Source: HGM11416 sp034104345 (GTDB taxonomy: Bacteria; Bacillota; Clostridia; Christensenellales; Borkfalkiaceae). From it: a DNA stretch of 10,090 nt. Positions 1 to 6,651 of the stretch are shown here, piece by piece; positions within the stretch are counted from its first letter, which is position 1; each line of letters opens with the position of its first letter. Location: contig JAXEDY010000003.1 of NCBI GenBank assembly GCA_034104345.1, positions 1 through 10,090 on the forward strand, written 5' to 3'. The position numbers were made by a program, and so were the translations under genes. A model generated the notes under the pieces. That model was given only the letters and a program-made list of their open reading frames with translations, had not been told where the DNA came from and searched no databases.

Positions 1-2080
1 GACTTAACATATCGTAAGAACCGTCGTCGTTTTTTGTCGTGTAGCGGGGATTTACGTTGACGGCGAGTTCCAAAGCGTCGGCTTTCACCGCGCTTACGTT
101 GTCGATTGCGATTTTCGCCGCTCCGTTTTTGGCTCCGAATCCGAGATAATAGGTTTTTCTGTCCGACGGAACTTTAATCGTAGCGGTGCGTCCCGCAACC
201 ATGTTCGATATGTCGAGCCATTCGTAACCATCGCCCCATTCGCCGCTTTCGGTTACCGCGCCGGCGATATAAGCGCTGTCGTCTTCGATGTTGACGTCGT
301 TTTTGTCTTTGTCGGTTTTATATTCGAAAGTAACGTAATAGGTTTTTCCGTTTTCGAGTTTTTGTCCGCGGGCGAATACGCCGTCGCCGCCGCCTACTAT
401 CGCTTTGCTTCCGTCAACGGTAACAAGGCGCGAAGTGATCATGCCGCTTCCTACCGCTTTAAACGAGGTTTCTGCGCCTATTTCGTCGATTTTAATCGCG
501 CGCTCCGCCGCGGCGGCTCCTACGGTTACTTCGCCTAAGTAATATTTTTTGTTGCCGTCTCCGCCCGATACGGGCATTTCGATCGCGGGTTTGCCGTCGG
601 CACCCGTTATCGCCATTTTTACTGTATATTTGCCCGATTTTAAGTCTGCGGGAACGTCGTATACAAGGTTAAACATACGCGGTTCGCCGCCGTTTATCGC
701 AACAGGCTTAAAGTTTTCGTTAGCCTGCGAGTATACGGTGGTGCCGTTTTCGTCTTCGAAATAAATCGAAAGGTCGTAATCGGTCCAGCATCTGCCCATC
801 GCTTTGTTAGTAAACAGAGCGTCCAAATAGAATTTGTCGCCGCTTTTTACTTTCGACGAGTACCCTACTTTATCGGGAACAAGGCGATAACCCATATAGC
901 GGTTAAAATATTCGATCATTGCGGTTTCGTTATCTATAACGGTGCCGAAATCCTGAGCAACCCAACCGACCACGGTGTTATAATTTACGCGCCATTTATG
1001 AAGCGCTTCGTTAAGCGATTCGAAAAGCGGATACGCCGCGTCGTCGCCGTGTTTATAATATCCGTCGCCTATTTCGCCGAACAGCGGAAGCCCCGTGTTC
1101 ATATAGAAATAATCGTTAGCCATACGCATATCGTATTTCTGAAGAGCAAAAGCGATACCGTCGCGGCGGAAAGTTATGTTATCGAGCGTAAGAGCGTGGT
1201 CGTAACCCATATAATACATAAAGTCGGAATACGATTGCGCGTCGATAACGCCGTGCATGTTCTGCAAAAATTCGTAGGTGCAGGATAAAACGAGAAGTTT
1301 ATCGCCCCACGCTTCGCGCCACATATCGATAATTTTGCACAAAGTTTCGGTTCTTTCTTCGACGGTGCTGTAAGTGTTCCAGCCCGAGTGCCATTCGCCT
1401 ACCATTCCGTAGCCGCGAAGTTCGACAACTTCGATAGCGTCGCGGTAAGGATAGTCTTCGCTCGTATAATGTTCGGCAAATTTTTCAAGGAATTTTGCAA
1501 GTTCGGTCTGATAAACTCTGCTTGAAAGGTCTGCGTAAATCTGTCCGTCGTTTACTACTTGCGGAACGTTGTAAGGTTCTTCGAATATCCATGCGGGGCA
1601 ACCGTGAATAACGCCTTGGTTAAGGGTTAATCCGTCGGTGCAAAGACGCATGTTTATCGTTTTGCCCTGACTTACCCAATATTCGATGGTCTTATCCATC
1701 TCTCTCCAATCGTAAACGCCCGGAGTTTGCTCGATAACCGACCAGCCCGTAGAAAGCGAAACCGCTTTTACTTCAGGCAAGGTGCCTTTATAACCGAGCG
1801 AAGGAAGTCCGCCGTAAAGGGGTTCTTCTAAAACTACCCAGCCTTGACCTTCGTTGTCTTCGCAAAGAGCGTTGGTTTCTTCGAACGAAACGGTTTTGTA
1901 ATTGCTTTCATTGCCCGTAGAATAAACCTTTACTTCGCTACTTCCCGCGGTAACCGCGCCCCGATAGGTTTTTGTTTTCCACTCAAAACCCGCGTCGGCG
2001 TTTTCGCCGCATGCGGCTCCGGTAACGCAAAGCATTGCCGATAAAACAGCCGCACACACTTTAAAGATTTTGTTTTTCAT
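1..2080 (-). CDS. Exported glycoside hydrolase-like protein (DUF4832 type), C-terminus cut by window edge
   Basis: An open frame of 693 codons runs from ATG at 2080 to the window edge with no stop. AAAGGAG sits 7 nt upstream of the ATG. Residues 1-24 are a signal peptide (MKNKIFKV, hydrophobic stretch, then GAAC), so Cys24 may be lipidated, although Gly at -3 is not ideal for a lipobox. Residues about 95-400 read as a TIM barrel of the GH42-like/DUF4832 type: STGWSVIEQTPGVYDW, then RGYGMVGEW (E229) and LPLFGEIGDGYY (E336). These two Glu are the best acid/base and nucleophile candidates. The YFNRYMGYRLV segment (about 391-401) leads into a beta-sandwich of about 120 residues, then a jelly-roll-like module (about 530-668) ending IAIDNVSAVKA, as in carbohydrate-binding domains. 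Probably acts on a glycan outside the cell; the substrate cannot be inferred. It follows the oxidoreductase gene by 71 bp and is probably co-transcribed. Family call fairly secure, activity unproven. Confidence 0.8.
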   Translation of the reverse strand, partial: MKNKIFKVCAAVLSAMLCVTGAACGENADAGFEWKTKTYRGAVTAGSSEVKVYSTGNESNYKTVSFEETNALCEDNEGQGWVVLEEPLYGGLPSLGYKGTLPEVKAVSLSTGWSVIEQTPGVYDWREMDKTIEYWVSQGKTINMRLCTDGLTLNQGVIHGCPAWIFEEPYNVPQVVNDGQIYADLSSRVYQTELAKFLEKFAEHYTSEDYPYRDAIEVVELRGYGMVGEWHSGWNTYSTVEERTETLCKIIDMWREAWGDKLLVLSCTYEFLQNMHGVIDAQSYSDFMYYMGYDHALTLDNITFRRDGIAFALQKYDMRMANDYFYMNTGLPLFGEIGDGYYKHGDDAAYPLFESLNEALHKWRVNYNTVVGWVAQDFGTVIDNETAMIEYFNRYMGYRLVPDKVGYSSKVKSGDKFYLDALFTNKAMGRCWTDYDLSIYFEDENGTTVYSQANENFKPVAINGGEPRMFNLVYDVPADLKSGKYTVKMAITGADGKPAIEMPVSGGDGNKKYYLGEVTVGAAAAERAIKIDEIGAETSFKAVGSGMITSRLVTVDGSKAIVGGGDGVFARGQKLENGKTYYVTFEYKTDKDKNDVNIEDDSAYIAGAVTESGEWGDGYEWLDISNMVAGRTATIKVPSDRKTYYLGFGAKNGAAKIAIDNVSAVKADALELAVNVNPRYTTKNDDGSYDMLS

Positions 2081-2122
2081 CGTTTTCTCCTTTAATATTT
2101 TATTTGTTTTTTTATAAAACAA

Positions 2123-2160
2123 CACGATTCCAACAATATTAACAATATCGTTTAATCGTG
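2123..2160 (-). terminator. Inverted repeat over the stop codon between oxidoreductase and hydrolase genes (attenuator or mRNA end)
   Basis: On the minus strand CACGATT (2160-2154) pairs perfectly with AATCGTG (2129-2123). A smaller ATATT/AATAT stem lies inside. A TTGTTTTAT run and then A's follow. The repeat overlaps the last codons and TAA of the upstream gene. The U tract is imperfect and the loop is wide, so this may be a partial terminator or a 3'-end stabiliser that lowers or separates expression of the downstream hydrolase gene, rather than a full stop. Confidence 0.4.
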
Positions 2161-3411
2161 GACTTTTAAAAGCTCGCCTTTTTTAAGCCGCGATTGTTCG
2201 GCTTTAAGCGCCATAATGTGGCTTTCGACCGACGATTCGAGCGCCGTGGGCGAGCCCCTGCCGCAAAGCGTTTCGTAAAAGGCTTTTATAAGCCCCGCGT
2301 CGCCTCCCCCGTGATTATCCGACTTATCGATAAGCGCGTTTACGTCTATTATTTTGTCGGGCTTGCTGAACACGCGCACCGTAATGATATTGGTCGCTTC
2401 GTCGAGTTCGAATTCGCCTTTGGTGCAATAAAATTTCATTATTCTGCCGCCGCCCTGCGTAAACGCCGTCATTCTTAAATTCGCCTTTACGCCGTTTTCA
2501 AACGTCATAGAAACTATCTGGTGGTCTACAACGTCGTTATCGCAGGCGTAAACGCATCTGCCGTAAGGCCCGGTTTTTATTGCGTTTCTTATGTTTTCTT
2601 CGGTAAGCGGATATTCGGTGGTGAGCATGTTATACGGCCAGCAGTTATCGGGGCTGCCGATCGCTTTCCAGTTGCCTATATAAATTCCGCGGGCGCTGTA
2701 ACAGCACTCGTCGACGTATTTACATTCTTCGCATCTGTCTGCCGCGCCTTCGGGCTGATTGCTCTTTTTAAAATGCTTTAAATCGCCTATCGACGAAAGC
2801 GTTTCGCATTTCGAGTTTGCGTAATATTGAAGCAAATCCAAATCGTGACAGCATTTTTGCAATATCATAGGCGAAGTCTGTTCGCGATTGCGCCAGTTGC
2901 CCCTTACGAAACTGTGCGCCTGATGCCAATAAGAAACCTGCTCGATTGTATCAATCATTACAAGTTCGCCGCATTCGCCGCTGTCTAACACCTTTTTAAG
3001 TTCGATAAACGCGGGCGCGTAACGCAGAACATGGCACACCACAACCTTGCCGCCGTATTTTTTGTGAGCGTTTAAAAGCATCTCGCATTCGCCTAAATCG
3101 TCGGTTATGGGTTTTTCCAAAAGCACGTCGTATTTAAGTTCGAGCGCGCGTTCGCATTGCCGAACGTGGTCGCGGTCGAGCGTGGCGATAACTAAAGCGT
3201 CGGCGCGTTTTTGTTTGAAAAATTCGGTTTCGTCGTTAAACAATTCGTTCGTTTCGAATATTTTGCCGTATTTTTCGAGTTTTAACTCGTCTACGTCGCA
3301 CAGCGCGGTTATTTCGAATTTATCTTTCATCGAATGCATTAGTCTGCCGTAAGATTCGGCGCCGCGCGCACCGAGACCTATTATGGCAACCGTAAATTTT
3401 TTATTATTCAT
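2152..3411 (-). CDS. Gfo/Idh/MocA-family NAD(P)-dependent oxidoreductase with Cys-rich insert
   Basis: The protein is 419 aa. The N-terminal Rossmann fold carries VAIIGLGARG (residues 8-17), ALCDVD (36-41), and LLEKP (97-101), where the family's catalytic Lys sits. The C-terminal half has the family's substrate-side motif as KCCHDLDLL (186-194) with His189. Such enzymes oxidise or reduce sugars, inositols or sugar acids in the cytoplasm with NAD(P); the substrate is not readable here. An insert at about 222-245 holds Cys227, Cys230, Cys236 and Cys237, with Cys286 and Cys290 further on. This is unusual for the superfamily and suggests a bound metal or structural disulfides. The start is supported by GGGGAG 8 nt upstream of ATG. 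It is the first gene of a unit with the downstream exported hydrolase, so it may process a sugar released by that enzyme (inference). Confidence 0.88.
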   Translation of the reverse strand: MNNKKFTVAIIGLGARGAESYGRLMHSMKDKFEITALCDVDELKLEKYGKIFETNELFNDETEFFKQKRADALVIATLDRDHVRQCERALELKYDVLLEKPITDDLGECEMLLNAHKKYGGKVVVCHVLRYAPAFIELKKVLDSGECGELVMIDTIEQVSYWHQAHSFVRGNWRNREQTSPMILQKCCHDLDLLQYYANSKCETLSSIGDLKHFKKSNQPEGAADRCEECKYVDECCYSARGIYIGNWKAIGSPDNCWPYNMLTTEYPLTEENIRNAIKTGPYGRCVYACDNDVVDHQIVSMTFENGVKANLRMTAFTQGGGRIMKFYCTKGEFELDEATNIITVRVFSKPDKIIDVNALIDKSDNHGGGDAGLIKAFYETLCGRGSPTALESSVESHIMALKAEQSRLKKGELLKVHD

Positions 3412-3456
3412 ATCCCAAACTCCCCGATTCGTCGGATTGGTAAAGTTTTTGTGTTC

Positions 3457-3511
3457 AGCCGAGCAGGACTAAGCCTCATCGAGTTCTAACGGGTTCGATT
3501 TCCGCTCGGCT
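3457..3511 (-). promoter_or_regulatory. Folded 5' leader element of the oxidoreductase mRNA
   Basis: The predicted transcript starts near 3511, exactly where an 8-bp perfect stem begins: AGCCGAGC (3511-3504) pairs with GCTCGGCT (3464-3457). Inside are a second helix ATCGA/TCGAT (3499-3495 with 3482-3478) and a possible AGG/CCT mini-stem. The element could thus form a 55-nt three-way junction ending about 45 nt before the start codon. It may be a small regulatory RNA element, a protein-binding leader or a DNA operator. It matches no riboswitch class I can name. The arrangement is visible; the function is unknown. Confidence 0.45.
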
Positions 3512-3517
3512 AAGCAA

Positions 3518-3546
3518 ATTATAACACATAAAATAAAACAAAACAA
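3518..3546 (-). promoter_or_regulatory. Sigma-A type promoter for the oxidoreductase-hydrolase unit
   Basis: On the minus strand TTGTTT (3546-3541) is followed after 17 nt by TATAAT (3523-3518). A TG one base before the -10 gives TGTTATAAT, an extended -10. The expected start point is about 3511, at the base of the leader stem. Confidence 0.7.
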
Positions 3547-3822
3547 TAGTAAAATGTTCTTTAATACTGTGTTTTTGTTCTGTATTTACAACTTTATTTG
3601 AATTATTTTGTTAAAAACTAAAAAGAAAAACGTAGATTATTTTAATTTTATCATTAAAAAAATAAAAACAAAAACAAAAAAAAGAAGCCCCGACGGCTCC
3701 TTTTAAAACGCGTGCTTATATGCGCATACATTTATTATTTGTGTTAGTTCCGCGTTTTATTATATCAGTCCGCGATTTTTATCGCGCGTCCGCATTTTTT
3801 TATACGCCCGCGCCTTTCGGTA
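3547..3822. other. Intergenic stretch, very AT-rich, with one terminator and one short hairpin
   Basis: No coding frame with a ribosome-binding site is visible on either strand. The 3547-3683 part is almost wholly A/T with runs of A. It contains the terminator at 3671-3702, which closes the upstream fructosidase gene. A perfect CGCGAT/ATCGCG hairpin with a TTTT loop lies at 3771-3786. It is not followed by a U tract on either strand, so its role is unclear; an operator or mRNA-end hairpin is possible. Confidence 0.5.
3671..3702 (-). terminator. Intrinsic terminator after the GH32 gene
   Basis: Minus-strand stem AAGGAGCC (3702-3695) pairs with GGCTTCTT (3689-3682) in 8 bp including one G-U. 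The loop is 5 nt, and a run of T's (3683-3672) follows directly. It ends transcription of the fructokinase-fructosidase unit about 120 bp past the stop and upstream of the oxidoreductase promoter. Confidence 0.85.
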
Positions 3823-5379
3823 TCATATCATAACTATATCGTATTTTTCAAGCGATACGATTTTCGCGTCGTTCGAATCGGCAAAAAACGAAACGCCTTT
3901 GCCGTTTTCTTTGGTGAAAACGTTGCCCGTCATAGTTCTTTCGCCGCCGTTTATAAAGATTTCGGCGCACGAAACGTCCAAAAAAATTCTGAACGAAATA
4001 CCCCCGTTTTTCAAATCGACTTTTACCGACCTCACAGCCGCGTCTTTTTCGTTTTCGTCGTGATATAACGCAATGCCCGTTTGCGAGCGGTCGAATACGA
4101 CTTTTCCGCTTTCGCCGTCGTAATAAACCGAAGCGTAATTATTTTCGCTTTCGAAAATCTTAACGCCGACTTTTTTTGCCTTGCCCACGAAAATATCGCA
4201 TAAAAGTTCGATTTTATCGCCCGAAACTCCGTTTAAAACCGTATCTTTCTCCATCGAAACATTTTCAAAACGCACGTGATTTTTCCTGTAATTTTCGATT
4301 TCTCGCACGGGATATTGATATAATTTGCCGTTTTTTAATTCGATTTCGCGCGGCAAGGTCATAGTTCCCCGCCACCCGTCTGCCGCGGCGGGCGATTCGA
4401 TTACTCCGGGGATCATCCATGCAATCATTATAACTCTGCCGTCGGGCACCGTTAAAACCTGCGGCGCGTAAAAATTAAAGCCGCCGTCTATTTCGTCTTC
4501 ACATTCCGGCAAAAAACTGCCGTTTTTAAAATCCGCTTTTCCCGCCGTATAAATCGAAGACCACGCGTTTTCGAAACGCCAGTCGTCGGTTTTATAGCCC
4601 TGCGGGCTTACAATTATTATATCTTTGCCGCCCGAAACGCAAAAACACGGACATTCGTATATCCCGAGCGTAGGCTTCGAATCTTTTCGCAAAACGCCCG
4701 AAAACTCCCAGTCGAACAAATTATCCGACGAAAAAAGCAGTATTTGCCCGTCGCCGTCGGTCGCTTGTGAACCGCAGATCATATAGTATCTGCCGCCGCT
4801 TAAAAAAACGTAAGGATCGCGGAAATCGCGGCGAGAACAGTTTTCGGGCAATTTTTCTCCGTCTAAAACTATTCCGCACTTTTTGAATTTATCACCGTTT
4901 TCGCTCGTCGCCACAGCCTGCCGCTGAACGTCGCCTTTTACCGCGGTGTAAAACAAATACATTACGCCGTTTTTTTCAATCGCCGAGCCCGAAAAGCAAC
5001 CGTCTTTATCATATTCTTTATCGGGTGCGAGCGCAACCCCTTTCCACTTCCATTTTACGAAGTCTTCGGTTTCGTAATGTCCCCAGTGCATAGGTCCCCA
5101 TCCCGCGGAATAAGGGTGAAATTGAAAAAACAAATGATATTTTCCGAACGCGCGGCAAAATCCGTTCGGATCGTTCATCCAGCCTATCGGCGGCATTGCA
5201 TGATAAATACATCTGTATTTTTTGCTTACCGCAGGGGCATGTTCGTCAACGTATTTTTCGGCGCGTGAAATCGTATACCGCTCTGCGGCGGCGTTTTTAC
5301 GGCAATCTATTTCTTCGTTTTCAACCATATCTTCACCCTCGCCCGATTTGCAGGCGCATTCTGATTCGAAATCGCTCAT
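3823..5379 (-). CDS. sacA: Glycoside hydrolase family 32 beta-fructosidase (sucrose / sucrose-6-phosphate hydrolase)
   Basis: The protein is 518 aa from ATG at 5379. It hydrolyses terminal beta-fructosides such as sucrose, sucrose-6-phosphate or fructo-oligosaccharides. All GH32 landmarks are present: GWMNDPNG with nucleophile Asp70, CFSGSA, RDFRDPYV with the transition-state Asp188, and YECPC with acid/base Glu242. A five-bladed propeller is followed by a C-terminal beta-sandwich (about 360-518, VSCAEIFINGG). There is no signal peptide, so it is cytoplasmic and sugar must enter by a transporter not in this window. The chosen start overlaps the fructokinase stop as ATGA, the usual mark of translational coupling. 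A second ATG at 5328 (501 aa) has GAGG 8 nt upstream and would suit the family length equally well. A longer frame from 5436 would overlap the kinase by 61 bp and is less likely. The sacA/scrB choice depends on whether the substrate is phosphorylated, which is not visible. Confidence 0.93.
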   Translation of the reverse strand: MSDFESECACKSGEGEDMVENEEIDCRKNAAAERYTISRAEKYVDEHAPAVSKKYRCIYHAMPPIGWMNDPNGFCRAFGKYHLFFQFHPYSAGWGPMHWGHYETEDFVKWKWKGVALAPDKEYDKDGCFSGSAIEKNGVMYLFYTAVKGDVQRQAVATSENGDKFKKCGIVLDGEKLPENCSRRDFRDPYVFLSGGRYYMICGSQATDGDGQILLFSSDNLFDWEFSGVLRKDSKPTLGIYECPCFCVSGGKDIIIVSPQGYKTDDWRFENAWSSIYTAGKADFKNGSFLPECEDEIDGGFNFYAPQVLTVPDGRVIMIAWMIPGVIESPAAADGWRGTMTLPREIELKNGKLYQYPVREIENYRKNHVRFENVSMEKDTVLNGVSGDKIELLCDIFVGKAKKVGVKIFESENNYASVYYDGESGKVVFDRSQTGIALYHDENEKDAAVRSVKVDLKNGGISFRIFLDVSCAEIFINGGERTMTGNVFTKENGKGVSFFADSNDAKIVSLEKYDIVMI

Positions 5380-6314
5380 AATTCTTCGAAAACCTGCGCC
5401 CTGTCCGGCATCGACGGGATAGCGCCCGTTTTGCAAACCACGAACGCCGCGGTTTTGTTTGCATAGGTCAATATTTTTTTAAGTTCGCTTTCGGTCACGT
5501 TAAATCCGTTTTCGACGAGTTGATAAAGAACCGCGCCTATAAACGAATCGCCCGCGCCCGTTGTATCAACCGCCTTTTCGACTTTTACCGACGGAACGAA
5601 CACTTCGTTTTTTTGAGTGTAAGCAATCGCGCCGCCCGCGCCTTTAGTTACGATAACGAGTTTTACTTCGCCATTGAAAAGCGATTTTATCGCGGCTTTC
5701 TCGTCCGCTATTTCCGTTATATCGCGCAGTTCGTCGTCGCTCACTTTTATAATATCGGCAAGCGGAACGTAATTTCTTACGGTTTGCAAAAGTTCGTTTT
5801 TGTCTTTCCAGAGCGAATATCTTAAATTCGGATCGAAACTTATAACCGCGCCGCTTTCTCTCGCCTTTTTTATAAGCACGTCATGCGCTCCGCGAACGGG
5901 CGCGTCGATTAAATCAACGCTTCCGAAATGCAGAACGTCGGTTTTGTCGAAGACAACGTTTTTTACGTCATCGGCGCTTAAAAGCATATCCGCCGACGGA
6001 CTGCGATAAAACGAAAACTCTCTTTCGCCGTTTTCGCCTAACGATACGAAAGCAAGAGCGGTGTTCGCTTCGCTCGTAAAATAAACGTAATCGGTGTTAA
6101 CGCCCGTTTTTTCGAGCGTGACTTTTAAAAACTCGCCGAACATATCTTTGCCGAGTTTTGTAATAACGTAACTTTTGCCGCCAAGTTTAGCAACGCATGC
6201 CGCCACGTTCGCGGGCGCGCCGCCCGCGTTTTTGTAAAACGCGTTTTTGTCGGCTTCGGTTTGCCCCGCCGTAAAATCTATCAATGCTTCGCCCAAGGCG
6301 TATACTTTTTTCAT
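5376..6314 (-). CDS. scrK: PfkB-family fructokinase
   Basis: The 312-aa ribokinase-fold sugar kinase converts fructose plus ATP to fructose-6-phosphate in the cytoplasm. The substrate-side signature AGGAPANVAACVAKLGG (30-46), FDPNLR (160-165) and the ATP/anion-hole motif DTTGAGDSF (250-258), with catalytic base Asp256, are all intact. Length is normal. The start is fixed by AGGGAG about 8 nt before ATG. It lies first in a unit with the GH32 enzyme, whose start overlaps its stop by 4 bp. This matches the usual logic that the fructosidase frees fructose and the kinase traps it. The context makes fructose the likeliest substrate, but some PfkB members of this shape take other ketoses such as 2-keto-3-deoxygluconate. 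Confidence 0.9.
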   Translation of the reverse strand: MKKVYALGEALIDFTAGQTEADKNAFYKNAGGAPANVAACVAKLGGKSYVITKLGKDMFGEFLKVTLEKTGVNTDYVYFTSEANTALAFVSLGENGEREFSFYRSPSADMLLSADDVKNVVFDKTDVLHFGSVDLIDAPVRGAHDVLIKKARESGAVISFDPNLRYSLWKDKNELLQTVRNYVPLADIIKVSDDELRDITEIADEKAAIKSLFNGEVKLVIVTKGAGGAIAYTQKNEVFVPSVKVEKAVDTTGAGDSFIGAVLYQLVENGFNVTESELKKILTYANKTAAFVVCKTGAIPSMPDRAQVFEEL

Positions 6315-6343
6315 TTTTGCTCCCTTTTTATGTGTGTTTTTTC

Positions 6344-6375
6344 AACTATCAAGCAAATATTCTTCGGCTATAGTT
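6344..6375. repeat. Inverted repeat in the fructokinase leader
   Basis: AACTAT (6344-6349) and ATAGTT (6370-6375) are perfect 6-bp inverted arms 20 nt apart, lying between the promoter and the ribosome-binding site. The right arm adjoins TCGGCT (6364-6369), a motif shared with other control regions here. This is a possible repressor operator or leader hairpin; chance is not excluded. Confidence 0.3.
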
Positions 6376-6385
6376 CCTTCGCTAT

Positions 6386-6415
6386 ATTATATCCGCGGTC
6401 GGGCTTTTCAGTCAA
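6386..6415 (-). promoter_or_regulatory. Sigma-A type promoter for the fructokinase-fructosidase unit
   Basis: On the minus strand TTGACT (6415-6410), an 18-nt spacer and TATAAT (6391-6386) lie about 70 nt upstream of the fructokinase ATG. The -10 is perfect and the -35 is one of the best in the window. The rest of the 6315-6651 divergent intergenic region has no coding frame I would accept. Confidence 0.8.
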
Positions 6416-6475
6416 CGCCTTTTAGCCGAAAATTAAAAAATTTACGTTTTTTTCAAAAATCGCGCGGGTTTTTTC

Positions 6476-6504
6476 TTGCAATGTTTTTTAGTTTTTGCTA
6501 AACT
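6476..6504 (+). promoter_or_regulatory. Probable promoter for the ribokinase gene
   Basis: TTGCAA (6476-6481), a 17-nt spacer and TAAACT (6499-6504) are the best plus-strand match in the divergent region. The leader would be about 140 nt and A-rich. The -10 differs from consensus at two places, so the call is moderate. Confidence 0.45.
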
Positions 6505-6609
6505 GTATACGCTTTGCAGGCGAAAACAAATATGAAAAATCGCCGAAAAAGCACCGAAAAAAGCAATAAAAATCTATTAAAACCGCAAAAACATAACGAT
6601 TTTGCGTAA

Positions 6610-6639
6610 AGCCGAGCGTAATCCGTGCGCATATCGGCT
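6610..6639 (+). promoter_or_regulatory. Inverted repeat next to the ribokinase ribosome-binding site
   Basis: AGCCGA (6610-6615) and TCGGCT (6634-6639) are perfect arms around an 18-nt loop, ending 1 nt before AGGGAG (6641-6646). A hairpin here could affect ribosome access, or the arms could be an operator. Its left side (6610-6625) matches the oxidoreductase leader in 13 of 16 positions. Confidence 0.4.
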
Positions 6640-6651
6640 AAGGGAGAAACT

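Noticed and set aside
998..1288. Plus-strand frames inside the hydrolase, oxidoreductase and kinase genes (for example 998-1288, 2194-2478, 5520-5825)
   Set aside because: They mirror well-supported minus-strand genes with the same codon phase and lack ribosome-binding sites and recognisable domains.
3457..3511. tRNA-like look on the plus strand: 7-bp GCCGAGC/GCTCGGC acceptor-like arms and GGTTCGATT resembling a T-loop
   Set aside because: Only about 55 nt long, the T-stem does not pair in register with the acceptor arm, and no anticodon arm is visible. The minus-strand leader reading fits the promoter better.
3771..3786. CGCGAT-TTTT-ATCGCG hairpin as a second terminator of the GH32 gene
   Set aside because: No T run follows on the minus strand; the better terminator lies at 3671-3702.
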